Source: Flammulina velutipes
Lineage: Eukaryota; Basidiomycota; Agaricomycetes; Agaricales; Physalacriaceae
Assembly (NCBI GenBank): GCA_011800155.1
Contig: CM022377.1
Span: 868,001-932,000 of the forward strand
DNA: 64,000 nt
Direction of reading: 5' to 3'
Shown here: in pieces, positions 46,289 through 58,527 of the stretch
Numbering within the stretch: position 1 is the stretch's first letter
How the letters are laid out: the number at the start of each line of letters is the position of its first letter
Position numbers and translations under genes: made by a program
Notes under the pieces: model-generated
The model's input: the letters and a program-made list of their open reading frames with translations, nothing else
Told to the model about the DNA's origin: nothing
Databases searched by the model: none

Positions 46289-49091
46289 GTCGATGTCTGG
46301 GAAGAAGAATGCAGCTCAATCCTTCGAACTCGGGCCCCAATATAAGGAAAATACACACCTCCGTAGAAGCCCCGTGTCTCGTCCCTGGATAAGTGGCGCG
46401 TCAGACTAAACTTCTATTACGATAGCAAAAAGTGAAGCCTACGTCGTTCGGAAAGCTACAGCGCCCACTCAACGTCGATGCGTCTACGCATCGTCGCCAA
46501 AGTAACTTTTTAGGAGAAACTTCACTTTAGACATCGACCTAGCACCGGCCCGGGGACAAGTTTCAAGACAGCCAGCGCCCATAGCCTCACCGAGACGCCC
46601 ATCTCGCAACCCAGTATTACAGGAAGCTCGACGAGGTGCTATCGCACGGATCAGCAAGAGCTTTTCGGGTATCTTCCTCGCCTGTATTTCGCCCGTTGAG
46701 CGCTGTAATTGGTATGTATGCGGGAGAAGTATGAGCGGCGCTTCGCCAGCCAACATGCACATGGTAGACACCCCCTGGAGATGGGAACCGAAACCCGAAC
46801 ATAAAGAAAGCTAGAAGAAGTATTGCTGAACTGGGCGCAACTTTGGGAGTTATAGAACCACCAGTACGTATGCAGAACTGGCACAGAGATCGCTACGAGA
46901 CCATTCCCGTATTGGATTCCAGGGAGATGTGCGCTAGGAGCGTGGCGTAGATTTTTCCCCCAGGCGATTCACAGATCGGTCACCATTTATATGAACTGGA
47001 CACTAGATCGTCAACCGAGTAGACGATATGCTTCACAGTGAACAAATTAGTCTGTTTTAGTGAAAGCCGTGAGAAGCAAGCTTAGAATCGACACTACAGA
47101 ATAGCGGCTCACGTAAATTCAACGGTTCCTTTGGAAAACAGGTCGTAGAGACATAAATCCATTGTATCGATTTTTAGGCCCCGTAAAGTGCGGGTCGAGA
47201 TTTGAATGAGCGATCAAGCGACCTTCAGGGCGTGGGGCCTCGCAGGCACCTGTGCGACCATATCTAGCCGGAAATGAGGAGGATAGCGACAAGATAGGTG
47301 GCGGCGAACCTACGAGCGAAACGCAAACAACGAGGCGTGCCATAGTCTTCTGAAAGTGCTTCACCACACCTACATTTTGTTAGGTATAGATAGTGGCTGA
47401 GGCCCAAGTCATTTTCCTAGCAGAGGCATGAATGTTATTAGGTCTAATGTATGACTGTAACTCACTGGGATTAATAGAATACGTTACGAGCTGCCCGCTG
47501 ATCTCAGTAGCGTCTTAGCATTCACGTGGTTAGAGTGATTTTGACTAACCATGAGCGTTCTACATGTACAACCAACTTCATTGCGCGCAACTCCGCACCT
47601 TATGCATGCCAACTGTAGCGGTAAACGTCGTCGAGTACTTCCGAGAGCTGAGGAGAACAAAAGGGGGCTAGTGGGACAACCTTTGCACCTCGACTGGTAG
47701 TAAGTCGAAACCGCGGTCAGCCCCAAAAAGTTCACCCCGAGGCATCAATGGACATCCAGGAGGGATATGCCATTCCTTCTAGGACAAGAAGAAAGAAGGC
47801 CATTCTGGATGTTTGGACGGATTAGACCTGTCGAGAGGTGTTAGAAGGAGGACTAACAATTAAAGAGGTGTGGCGCTTTGTATACTTTTCATCTGGATTG
47901 GTCGCATGGTGACACGGTCTCTTCGACATTACGAGTTCTAGATACCCGACAATCAGATATTAGATAGCTTATGTTTTGAATAGCCGGAGTGGAACAGGCT
48001 TTGAATCGAGGCTATATAGAACAGTGACTCACGTAAGTTACTCTAGCGACTCCTATGGAAGGAATTTCATTGAGATTTAGACCCCGTAGAGTACGGTTTT
48101 AGTTCCTGCGCACACGAGTGGCTGCCAGGTCGATGTCCGAGGGAGAGGGATGTTGCCGAAAGCGCACAACTTTCGCCAGATAGACAGAGATTGCTTCCCA
48201 GCGTCATGCAGATCGTGCCTCGCACATAGATAGACCCGAAAATCGAGCTCAAAGCAACAAGCAGGCAGGTCCCAGTGGAACATGATGGTCTCAAGCCAAG
48301 TTGGAGTAACGGCTAAACCCTAACCTGGGGTCACTCTTCTCTCTCTTACTACCACCTCCATCTTTTTCCGTACGATTCTTCGACGATGGACGCGCGACGA
48401 CACTACATCGAGTGGAATACGAAGACAATCGAAATGCCTACGCTTATGCCCTTCAAGGGGCATGGGCAATAGGCACGGGTATAAGAGATGACTTTTTACT
48501 GTCAAAACACTGCTATCTCCCCTGTAACGCGTCAATTCGTGTCAGCGATGGCATTGACGATGCACCGCGAAGGCCCCAACCTGTCACGACTTGCTAGACG
48601 CGATTCGACGCGTAGAACACGACTTTTGTCGAGAACACGTACTCATGTCCTATGGTACGCCCCAAATGTCTATCCTGGTGCTCAATCTCCTAACTTCAAG
48701 ATCAGTACCGTGCCACACGTAGAATAACAAGCAAGCCCTATGAATATCCCCAATTTTTGCTCTGAAGCTTTTTTCTGGATTCCTAATCCCTTCGAATGGT
48801 GTGCATTGAGCCTCATTTTCCTCGAATACTTCAAGCACTCTCAAATTGCTATGCTCACTCGACTGGTCTTCTACTAATCATCTGTTTTTCCACAGCACAC
48901 CGGCTTCGACCAGCATAAAATTTTCGAACATCCATTCCATGTGGTCATCACTTCATCGGTCCGCTTTCCCGAGTCACCTTGCCGTCCAGCGGAGCCGGGC
49001 TCATGCCGGCAACGCCTCCTCTCGACTCTCCCTCACCATTGACATCGAAAGCGCACAGAGCACCTAAATCGACTGAATCGATTGCCTCCAA
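46289..49091. other. Gene-poor 2.8-kb stretch with a degenerate duplicated unit
   Basis: No supported gene. Two segments, about 46960-47370 and 47890-48300, resemble each other on the minus strand: both contain CTCTACGGGG/CTTTACGGGG followed by a CTAAA run, then TTACGTGAG and GATTC. Each overlaps a short ORF (47119-47367 and 48067-48294) whose ends match loosely (HFTGPKNR against YSTGSKSQ). They may be decayed copies of a small gene. The last 150 bases are the promoter of the FHA gene. Confidence 0.35.
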
Positions 49092-50882
49092 ATGGCTGTA
49101 ATTGACGACGAAATCGAATATATGGGCACCAATAGGCTGCCAACATTCAGCCGCCCCTTTACTGGCACACAGCAGCCTACTGGTGAGGTCCTTCGCAGCC
49201 TTGTATCTCCAGCTCTCATGCGAGCGATTACAGGAGTCATCCTCCACATCGAAGATAAGGATGAGCCGAGCACGGTGACCATCACACGACCGAAGAGCAA
49301 TATCATCTCCCTGGGCCGCCGTCCAGGCAGTGAACTAGAGCAAGAGAAGAAGTACCTCGAGGAGGGCACTGCGACGTTCAGATGTCCCGTTGTCAGCCGC
49401 AAGCATGCCCAGATCATTATGGAAGACGATGGCAAGGTGAGTTCTTATTGTCTTTCATTGGGTGGGCGACGGTACTGATAGTACGATGTGATCAGGTATT
49501 CATTCGAGACCTGGGTTCCCATCATGGCACCTATTTGCGCCGCCCCGATGAACCCATCTCCACCACTCTATTTCCCCAAATGCGACGTCAACTACATAGT
49601 AATGATATCGTTACGCTGGGCAAGGTCGTCGCCCGAGACGATGACTTAGTGCCCCCTGTTGTCGCCCGCGTCGAATTCCTTTATACTCCTCTGACTCCCG
49701 CCAAGACTCCCCCAAAGGCTTTGCGGCTCCCACCTTTACACAAGTTGCAAAGCAAGCAGCCCCGTCTTAGCCCCAGCAGCTCAGGTCGGTATGGCTTGCA
49801 ATGGCTGGCGGCATCGGATGACTCTTCATCGTCTTCCTCCGATCATGACTCCGACCTCGAGGAAATCCCTGCGCTCCAGCCAACACGAAAGGCAGAGTTG
49901 ATTTCTGCTAGCTCCCTCATCAGCCGTGCATCGCAGGTCATCAAGAAGCTCATCCCTCCTACCGAGACACCCGACTACATTCTCTCCCCAAGCCCTCAGC
50001 CTCCCTCAGACATATGCAGCCCGTCGTCTCCTTCCTACAACTCGATGTATGAGTACATGGACGACGATCTTATTTTTGGTCGCAACGAGATGCAGAGTCC
50101 GACTCCTGCCTCGACGGGTGAACCTGTCATCATTGGTGGCTGGCCTACCGCCGATGATCATGATGAGTTTCTTCCGGGTCTGATGCCTGTCTCACATACC
50201 TCTCTCACCATTCCTACGTGGGGACAAGATCTCGCGAATGGCTTGAAGGAAGTCAAGGTAGAATAGGTCTCTGGTTCATTTACTACTACATCTAACTCTT
50301 GCTCTAGGCCGAGCTCCATAACTTGGACCATTTCAACGGGGATAGGCTGAACGACTTGGAGAGGCGTCTCAACGAATCGACAAGCCTTTGCACCACTCTC
50401 GTGGAGCAACTGGAAACAGTGGCACATCTGGACATGCCAGATATGCAGGCTCAGATCGAAGCCCTCCAAGACGAGCAGAAGAAAGCGAACGAGAAGTTCG
50501 AGGCACATCTGTCCGATATTCAGGCCTTGAAGGATCTTGTCCGTGGTCTGTGTAATTTTTTCCTCTCCCAATCTTTGTGGCTGAATCGTTATCGTCAGAT
50601 ATCAAAGCTGAAAAGGAGGACCACGATGCGCAGATGAAGGATTCATTGAAGAGGTTTAGGGAGGCTGCAACCGAGATTGAGGCTCTCAGGACAGCGGCGA
50701 AGAATGCAATGGTGGTCGATTCGGGTATTGATACACTCAAGCGCAAGCGCGGAGAGGATGAGGACGAGGAAGTCGATACGACACCTAAGCGTCCTAGGAG
50801 GTTTGCCAAGATGGCATTGCGGACGACTGCGACTGTGGCGGTTGGTGCCGTGGCCACTTGGTCGGCCTTGGCTTTCAGTTAA
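49092..50882 (+). CDS. FHA-domain protein with coiled coil and C-terminal membrane anchor
   Basis: Exons 49092-49436, 49496-50257, 50308-50545 and 50599-50882 join to 1,629 nt, 542 residues. FHA domain at about 50-190: IISLGRRPGSE, VVSRKHAQIIME, VFIRDLGSHHGTYLRR, NDIVTLGK (conserved G-R, S-x-x-H and N/G positions present), which binds phosphothreonine. A Ser/Asp-rich linker (DDSSSSSSDHDSDLEE) follows, then a long coiled coil (HNLDHFNGDRLNDLERRLNE to about 470), a KRKR motif, and a terminal hydrophobic helix (TTATVAVGAVATWSALAFS) ending at the stop: a tail anchor. FHA + coiled coil + tail anchor is the architecture of SLMAP/Far9/Far10-type STRIPAK subunits at the ER or nuclear envelope; that assignment is inference, since the protein is shorter than typical SLMAP. 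Confidence 0.85.
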
Positions 50883-51060
50883 ATATGGAATTGTGATCGT
50901 GATGTATATATGCAATTGTATGATTAGGTGTGTATGTTGTATGTAGGTAATGTAAAGGACTCAGGAAGTGCTCAGCAATAGTGTCAATGATAGTGTAGCT
51001 CAATTAATGTGTCTGAAATTCAGCAGAAGATCATGTCGTCAATAGTTCCACAACTACGAC

Positions 51061-51145
51061 GGTTCAGTGGTCTAGTGGTTATGATTTCTGTCTCACATTT
51101 GAGATATGTCACAGAAGGTCCCCGTTTCGAGCACGGGCTGAATCA
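51061..51145 (+). tRNA. tRNA-Val (anticodon CAC) with 12-nt intron
   Basis: Cloverleaf by eye: acceptor GGTTCAG pairs with CTGAATC; D arm GTCTAGTGGTTATGA; anticodon stem TCTGT (51087-51091) with ACAGA (51111-51115); loop CTCACA + C with anticodon CAC at 51094-51096; T arm CCCGT-TTCGAGC-ACGGG; discriminator A. Bases 51098-51109 are a 12-nt intron one base 3' of the anticodon, the canonical place. The GTGGTCTAGT start (A box) matches fungal tRNA-Val. Confidence 0.88.
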
Positions 51146-51147
51146 GC

Positions 51148-51152
51148 TTTTT
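51148..51152 (+). terminator. RNA polymerase III terminator
   Basis: Run of five T two bases after the tRNA-Val gene. Confidence 0.8.
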
Positions 51153-51444
51153 CAATCTGTCTTTTAAGACCTTCATCAGTAACTCTCTTGTCTTTCCGTG
51201 ACCTCTATAGACCGTCTATGGCTCTAACAAACCGCAATTCTCTTGTCCATTCCCAACGACCAACGCGATCCATACTCAAACCGGCGGGCTCTTGGTGTAC
51301 CATATCACCTCCGTCTGGTCCTCCTCGTCCTGCGATAAAAACACAAGTACCCTCAATAGCCCCCGGAACACTGAGAGCAATTGAGCTGCTCCCAACCTTT
51401 CCAGTTAATGGACCCATCCCGCATCAGCAATATCGTTGCCAAAG

Positions 51445-52234
51445 ATGGAAAACAGCCAACAGTTGGAAGAGCTCTTCTCACAGCTTGCTTATCACCTCAA
51501 AATTGAACGACTGAAATTGGAGGAGGAAGCGCGAAATGTGTCTCAAGGCGCTGGCCGTCCTACTTCCAAGCCAGATGTTTCCCGAGTTTCGTCAGATACT
51601 CAAGGGGCCGTGGACACCCAGGCCGCAAGGTAAGTTCTTTTGACAATGATCTGCACAGAACCTTGATACATACTACGTAGATGAGATACTTTTCCCTTTC
51701 CCCGGAGAGAGGCAATGATGATATGTTCCTTTATCAAGATCAATCCGCACCTTTCTGGGCCGTCGCCTGGCAAGCCCGGTCACCTCCACTGGGATGTAAC
51801 GCAACCTCCCTCCACTGCGCAACTTTTCTTTGGAGAAAACGAAACCCTTTCCTTCGACCAGTTTTGCGACGGCACCTATGCTGGCCAGAAGTGGAATAAT
51901 AATCTCTCCTCTCATTCCTTGGGAGTGGTTCATATGCCGGACCGTCGGAGACGCTCTCAAAGCTCCGTCCTCCAACCTAGCTAATCCCATTGATGAACGA
52001 TACATCAAGAAACAAAGAAAAAAATGGCAAACTAACCTTTGGCGAAGTTATCGAGATCGGTGCCCTGACGCAGCACTGCCAGTGAAGAAGAAACCCCGAG
52101 TGCTTGACATACTTCTAGGGGACACAATGTTTGGTGGTCTTGTGTATGATCCAAAGTACGAGGAGGAGCGCGAAATCAGTCAAACTTGGATAATACATAT
52201 GCTTATAAGTTTTCTACCGGGATCGAGTAATTAG
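51445..52234 (+). pseudogene. DUF6699-like gene with probable frameshift
   Basis: An N-terminal exon (MENSQQLEELFSQLAYHLKIE..DTQAAR) ends at a GTAAGT donor. Downstream, one frame carries PGHLHWDVTQPPSTAQLFF, the hallmark WDV-QPPSTA of the agaricomycete DUF6699 family, up to about 51890. The rest of the domain (IIISPLIPWEWFICRTVGDALKAP, DERYIKKQRKKWQTNL, RVLDILLGDTMFGGLVYDP) is in another frame from about 51870 to the stop at 52234. The only GT..AG pair that could join them is under 30 bp, too short for an intron, so a frameshift is likely. A possible upstream exon (51188-51430, RSILKPAGSW) is uncertain. The family has no established function. Confidence 0.5.
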
Positions 52235-52462
52235 CGTCCAAATTTAAGAGAGCACGAAAGAGCCAATCTTCCTACCCCCCGCAATTTTCCCAGAGCAACC
52301 AATCAACTAATCTCTAGCGGAGCGATCGGAATCAGTGCTCTCGTCGTCGTCCTCACTCGATGACCACGCATGCTATCAGAGAGTAGATACTGGACTATAG
52401 AAGATGAGCAGATCCCAGACGAAGTACGAGGAATGTACCCACCTGGAGTATGATAAAAAAAT

Positions 52463-54497
52463 CTATTGCTGGTATCGTGAAACCAAAAGGGGACATTGTG
52501 CTCCTTCACTTTCTCTACCGGCAATATGAGGCCGTGTTAAGACTCTATAAAGGCGTGAGAGATGCCCTTGGTAGCAGTGGCAAACTCACTTGTTGATCTT
52601 GACGATCTCCAAGTCGTTCGGAGGCTCAAATACGAAGTTAGTCAACAAAACGAAGAGTAATAACTTCATTTCTGTAACAGAGAAGCGCATTCCTGGGCAC
52701 GCCTAGATGATAAACGGACTAGTTAGATGTGAGGGTGTTTGGAAGGTAGAGAGCGTACACGAGGACCACCAGAGAATGATAATAAATGGGAGTACACTCC
52801 CGGCTGCTGTAGAACACGTTCTGGGAGAGAATCCCAACGATCCGGGCTGAAAGCAAGTGTGTGAGTACCAGGTAGAGCGCCGAAGACAGTAACATACTTA
52901 AATTCCCAAGCGTCATCGCCCCAGACAGCTTTGTCCAGATTGAAAGCCTCTACACAGATGTGCACGAATGTCCCTTTTGAGACGGTGAAACTCCGCTTCT
53001 CATCTATCGACCCATCCGCCTGATGGACAGCATACTTCGTTGGAATTTCGTCGGTTTGTGTGGCCACGCGTAGCGTTGAATGTATAGGTGGGATGAGTCG
53101 CAGCGATTCCTTGAGTACATTATCAAGAAATGGTAGGGACGATATAGAGGCATATAGAGCCTCCAGCTCGTCGACAGAGAGGGCGTCAAGTGAGACGTTT
53201 GGAGGAAGAGCAGAGGTCAGCTCGTCCCGTAGTCGAGATTGAGATTGAAGATTCTGGGCAAGGAGATATAGCGTCCAGTTTACCGTCACCGACGACGTAT
53301 CGGAACCGGCGAACATTAGCGTGTTAACGTTGTCCAATAGGTCTTGGTCAGATAACTTCGCCTCTGGAGGCAGAGAAGGATCGGAATTGGATTTGACTAG
53401 AGAAAGCGTTGGTCGGAGAGTAGATCATAGAGAAAAAGGACGTACTCATCAAGGTAAGGAGGTCGTTGCCTGACTGAAGGTATCCGTTCTTCTCGTCGTG
53501 TGCCATTTTTTGCTTCTTCTCCTGGATGAGATGTCCTGCGATGCGGTAGATGGTTGCTTGACATCTTTGGGCGACGCGGTCGGGCTGGAATAGCAGTCAG
53601 AGGCTTTGCATGATGTAGTAGAAAACTGTACGCACAAACATCCATTTCACGACAGGGTAATAAAGAGACAGCAACGATATCAGTCCTCCTTCCGTGGAGG
53701 CACATTTGGCGAACATCTCCATGTAAGCCTGGAGAAGCTCATTGGACTCGTCTTCGACAGCATTGAAGTCATAGTCAAATCCTGTAAACGTCAGCGCGAG
53801 GCAAGCACACCGCTGCCGTACGGACCTGTCAACCCGATGATGTCGAAAGTTACTCTGTTAATCCAACTGGCCATCTCCAAGGTAAGTTTCTCAGAGCCAC
53901 CCTTCATCATTCCTTTCCACTTGCCAACCAACTGCTGGCCCTTTTTCAGGACAACAGGTACAGTGCCGCGCAGGTTGTGATTAGAGAATGCAGGCAATAT
54001 GACGCGTCTTTGTCGGCGGTAGACTTGACCTTCAGCGGACAACATGCCTGTTCCGATGAGATCAGCAATGTGTCGCCGGGAGAGGGCGGGCTTTTCGTAG
54101 ATGTCTGTACGTTTGAGGATATGTGCCATCGATGTTGGATCCATGGTGAGTAAACGTTCTTCCCACTGAAGAAACATGAGAATAAATCGCGAGCGAACAT
54201 TCGGTACATACGGGAAAGCCGCCTCGCACCCGGACGGATCGACCATATCGCTTCTCGAGGTGCTCGTATACTTTACAGGAGACACGAGCACTGATAGATA
54301 GTCAATGTTGGTAGTTGTAATAGAATGATGGTTGCATACTTGCTAATGTGCTTTAGATGAGTTCCAAAGAACCCGCGTACGGGAGGACCAGCAAGTTTAT
54401 GCAGAGGTGATCGGAGACGTAGAAACCATAGGAGAGTCAAGGAAAGGGAGCCCAGTAGCAAAAAGACGGCCAGGATAACATTTCCAGAGCTCAACAT
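52463..54497 (-). CDS. Cytochrome P450 monooxygenase (P450-3)
   Basis: About ten exons, one open protein of roughly 550 residues. Anchor MLSSGNVILAVFLLLGSLSL; hinge KLAGPPVRGFFGTHL; then VYEHLEKRYGRSVRVRGGFP; helix C RRQRRVILPAFSNHNLR; I helix LMFAGSDTSSVTVNW (AGxDT present); ExxR as ESLR; PDRWDSLPERV; haem loop FSGGPR + ACPGMRFSVTEMK across an intron, with the ligand Cys. It ends CPLLVSRYQQ after a last short exon. The layout resembles basidiomycete CYP5144/CYP5139-like enzymes. It is divergently transcribed from LCB2 370 bp away. The substrate is not predictable. Unlike P450-1 and P450-2, there is no microexon at the haem loop. Confidence 0.9.
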
Positions 54498-54867
54498 GGG
54501 GGAAGAGGAGAACATGGACGACGGCAGCCCATTTGTGCTGTTTTATTGTCTTTTGAGACGCGTCTATTGTGTAGTTCCGTTTCCGGTTGCTGACATAAAA
54601 TGGGAAAGATCTAGTTGCACCGGGACGCTGCCTTGTTCGTCTCCTAATAATAACGACATAGAATGGCGACGCCAGGACGTCGAGGCGAAAAGGTCAGACG
54701 CGGCGTGGTAATTCTAAGGATGAACTTGGTGGCGGATAATTCAATTGCCGCTGACTAATACGCGTCGCTGAGTCAGCGGGATTCAGAATTCCCACATAAC
54801 GCTACTGAGCGCGTTGACAACAACCGTCGCCTTGCTCGCTGTTCTCGACGACGCCGACGTCTGTTCT
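54498..54867. promoter_or_regulatory. Divergent intergenic region P450-3 / LCB2
   Basis: 370 bases between two opposed starts, so it holds both promoters. No clear TATA box for either gene. Confidence 0.5.
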
Positions 54868-56994
54868 ATGCCAGCAAGCTCGCCGCTGCCTTCACCTATG
54901 GCCTTGAGCAGGTCTTCACCCCAGCCGTCTATGTTCAAGAAGCGTTCAACACCGAATATGCCTTCTGCAGCATCCTATTTATCAGCTCTGTCCCAGGCTG
55001 ACGCCCGTGCACGGGGCAGCTCGCGGTCGCCAACATCGACGCCGGCACTGTCGCTCTCATCGTCTGTCACGACCTCCACGGAAGACACGGTGCTCAACGA
55101 ATCCGACAGCGACCCCAGCGACGGTCTGACCATGTCCCCACGGCCACCGACGTCGGAGCAAGTCTTCACGACGGTTCACACAGAATTTGGCCACTGTGCC
55201 GATGAACGGTACCGCTACGTCTCCCAGCATCCGTCCAACACCGACTTGCCAGACCATGTCGAGCAGGACCCGCCGTACTATATTTTCCTCTCGACGTACA
55301 TCAGCTATCTTCTGCTCATCTGTCTGGGCCATTTCCGCGATTTCTTTGGCAAAAGACTGCACCCCCAGTCATACAGACACCTTATGCCTCACAATGTCCG
55401 TACCAACCTTGTCAATTTTCATCCGTGACTAATAGCGATTTACAGGGATACGCTCCTCTCAACTCGGACTTTGACTCTTTCTATACCCGTCGACTCAAGC
55501 TTAGGATTGACGAATGTTTCGACCAGCCCATCACTGGCGTCGCTGGACGGACCGTTCAGCTCCTCGACCGCTACTCCGCCGACTACAACCATACCCAGAT
55601 CTTCCTAGGCACCCGGACCCGTGCACTCAACATTTCATCCTACAATTACCTCGGCTTTGCACAAGCCCGCGGTGGGTGTGCCGATGTTGTCGAAGAATCC
55701 ATCAAGCGCTACGGTGTCACCACCTGCGGTACACGTCTCGAAGGTGGTACCAACGAGGTCCACAAAGTCGCGGAAAACCTCGTCGCTCAGTTCACTGGCC
55801 AGGAGGACTCGCTCATCTGCTCCATGGGCTTTGCCACCAACTCCACCTTGATTCCGTCTCTCGTTAGCAAGGGTTGCCTCGTTATTTCGGATGAACTCAA
55901 CCACGCCTCCATTCGTTTTGGTGTTCGTCTCAGCGGTGCCAGCGTTCGCATGTTCAAGCACAACGATATGCACAGTTTGGAATCACTTCTTCGCGAGGTC
56001 ATTAGTCAAGGACAGCCGAAAACTCATCGCCCTTGGAAGAAGATCCTGCTTATTGTCGAAGGTCTTTACAGTATGGAGGGAACCCTGGTTAATCTCCCGG
56101 TCGTGATGGAATTGAAGAAGAAGTACAAGGTAATCAAACTAGAAACCTACCTCTCATACACACGCTAAACCTGCGTTCTAGTTCTACCTCTACGTTGACG
56201 AGGCCCATTCAATCGGCGCGCTTGGTCCCCATGGCCGAGGCGTGGCCGACTACTTCGGTATTGATCCTCGGTCCATTGACATCCTCATGGGTACCTTCAC
56301 CAAATCGTTTGGTGCCGCTGGTGGCTATATCGCAGGAAGCAAAACTCTCATCGACAGCCTTCGTGTTCGAGGTTACTCCTCTGCATACGCGGAATCCATG
56401 ACGCCGCCCGTTCTCGTCCAGATCATTGCCAGTATGGCTAGCATTATGGGTGTCAAACCTGCCGCTTCGCAGACATCCTCACGCCTTAGTATTACCCCTG
56501 CAGAGGACGATATCTATCGCCATCCTGGTCCTGCCCCCGCAGTTTCCTTGCCGTCATGGGTTTCCCTTCCTACTGCGCTCTCGTCTGGTACGGAGGGTCG
56601 GGACCGTCTACGTCGTCTTGCCTTCAACTCACGGTATCTCCACACCGGTTTGACCAAGCTCGGGTTCATCACCTATGGCCATCCGGCGTCGCCCATTGTG
56701 CCGCTTCTGCTGTTCAACCCAGGAAAGATGAACATATTCCATCGCATGATGAAGGACAGGAAGATACCCATCATTGTGGTTGTTGTGGCCTACCCTGCTA
56801 CTCCGCTTGCGACGAGTCGTGTCCGGTTCTGTGTCAGCGCGGCGCATACCAAGGAGGACATCGATATCGTTCTTCGGGCGTGTGACGAAGTGGGAGATAT
56901 CCTGGACTTGAAGCATGGTATACGGAAGTCGGAGAGATTAGCGCTGGAGGATATCATTGAGCGGGCTGTCGAGCTCACGAATATGGATTCGTAG
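54868..56994 (+). CDS. LCB2: Serine palmitoyltransferase subunit 2
   Basis: Exons 54868-55395, 55446-56129 and 56182-56994 join to 2,025 nt, 674 residues. An N-terminal Ser-rich region precedes a membrane segment (YYIFLSTYISYLLLICLGHF). The alpha-oxoamine synthase fold follows: NISSYNYLGFAQ, YGVTTCGTRLEGGTNEVHK, ISDELNHASIRFGVRLSGA, YLYVDEAHSIGALGPHGRG and GTFTKSFGAAGGYI with the PLP-binding Lys. C terminus: HPASPIVPLLLFNPGKM, FCVSAAHTKEDID. Function: catalytic subunit that condenses serine with palmitoyl-CoA, the first step of sphingolipid synthesis, in the ER. The start is the first ATG of the frame after the CTC/TTG codons at 54814-54867. The long low-complexity N terminus is usual in basidiomycete LCB2. 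Confidence 0.95.
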
Positions 56995-58527
56995 TGGAAG
57001 ATAGATACGACCAACGACATTAATATCTTACGATTTGCTTAGCCTTTTTATTTGTATATGGCGTGTTTCTCTTTCTGTGACGGCGACGAGTTTATAACAA
57101 AATAATCTGAAGAACATAGAAATTTGTCGAGGTGTGGCGTAAGAGTAAACAGACAGTGATATCCCCTGGATTCTTGCCCGCTGAAGAGATGATACAAGTT
57201 ATGATCACTTGTTGGTCGGTGTGTCATGCGTGCGATGTCCTATCTGGCAGGAGGAGGACGGGTAGTTAACCGTCATAATCATAATTCCCTCCGGTGCAGC
57301 TACTTATATCACATGTGAAGGAATGAGGAGCACTGTCATTCTGATAATGTAAAGAAGAGATAGAGAGAGAGAGTAGAACGAATGATAAAGGGTAGTTGTA
57401 TAGATATGGTCCCGAAAGAAGTTGTGTAGGGGGCTGCCATTAAGCCCTAGCCTGAGTACGTGCTCTAGGAGGGGAAGAGGTTCAAAGGATGTCGAAGGGA
57501 TTTGAACACAACTCACTTGATAAAACGGATCGTCATGTGTCTTTGGAGGCGGTAGAGATAGGATAACATCGCAGTTATGATGCATATCTTCGACATTATC
57601 TGGATTAACATCAAGTCATCACTAGAGTACGCGTGATCCATGGGTTTAACTCACGCAGTGGGGACAATTTGAACCAACCGGGCATTGTGTACGGTATTGG
57701 GAGAATTCCTTGGTTTTAGACTTGGAGGGTCCTGTAACTTTAGTGTGAATAAGCAAGGGGACGGTTATGCGAGGAGGAGGAGTGTAAATGCTTAGCCTGG
57801 ACCGAACGGTTGCGCTCGGGATGTCGGGTGGGAGACGTTGACAGCTCCCAGAGAGGTTTAGATGAGGTTGGCTGATCGGTGTGGCTGTTGTTGGAGGGGG
57901 AGCCCTAGTTTGTAGAACGGTGGCGTTACGGAATGGTGGCTGGTGTTGAGCGGTGGCGTGGTGGGTAAATGTTGTCTGAGATATTCCGCCGCTGCAAGAT
58001 TATTAGAAAATCAAAGCTTTTGAGAGCTAGAGTTGAACTCAACGTATTGGCGCCTACTGATTCGATGCTGTAATTATCAGTTATGTTATACCGACCATAT
58101 ACAGGAATACTTCGGGATTGAGATTGTGACATCGTAGATGTTAGGATTCGTGAGAGTAGAAGGCAAAAGTGGGACAATTATCCTAAGGCTTCCCTCGCAG
58201 GATTTTATAACGGTACCGATAACAAAGTACTTTGTATGCATGTGCATTGAGAGAGAAGGTGTCGGATATCGAATCAAGGTCTTTGTTTGGCTATAGTGCT
58301 TCATCGTCTGAAAGCCGATTAAATGTCTGGGGGCTGGAGCAATCCGACTAGCTAACACAGAGGAGACGCCACTCAGGTACTTTTTCGGATGAATGAAGAG
58401 GCGTGAGAATTGTTTGACATTCAGGAAGGCGGGCCGCCGTTCCGAACTTTGTCGGCTTTTCCTTTCTTTTCCCGACCACCACTTGCTCGACCTGCTCATC
58501 GTCTCGGACGACGACGACGACGACGAG
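56995..58527. other. Intergenic, 1.5 kb
   Basis: Between LCB2 and the bHLH gene. A GA-rich run (57357-57373) and short minus-strand ORFs are present; none has a motif. The open frame of the bHLH gene extends upstream of its ATG to 58393 through a (GAC)n run, so an alternative start cannot be excluded. Confidence 0.5.
58506..58527 (+). repeat. (GAC)n run upstream of the bHLH start
   Basis: Seven near-perfect GAC/GAG triplets directly before the ATG at 58528. They would code aspartates if translation began further upstream. Confidence 0.7.

Noticed and set aside
57304..57585. 93-codon minus-strand ORF with GA/TC-rich stretch
   Set aside because: Low-complexity translation of a simple repeat; no supporting feature.
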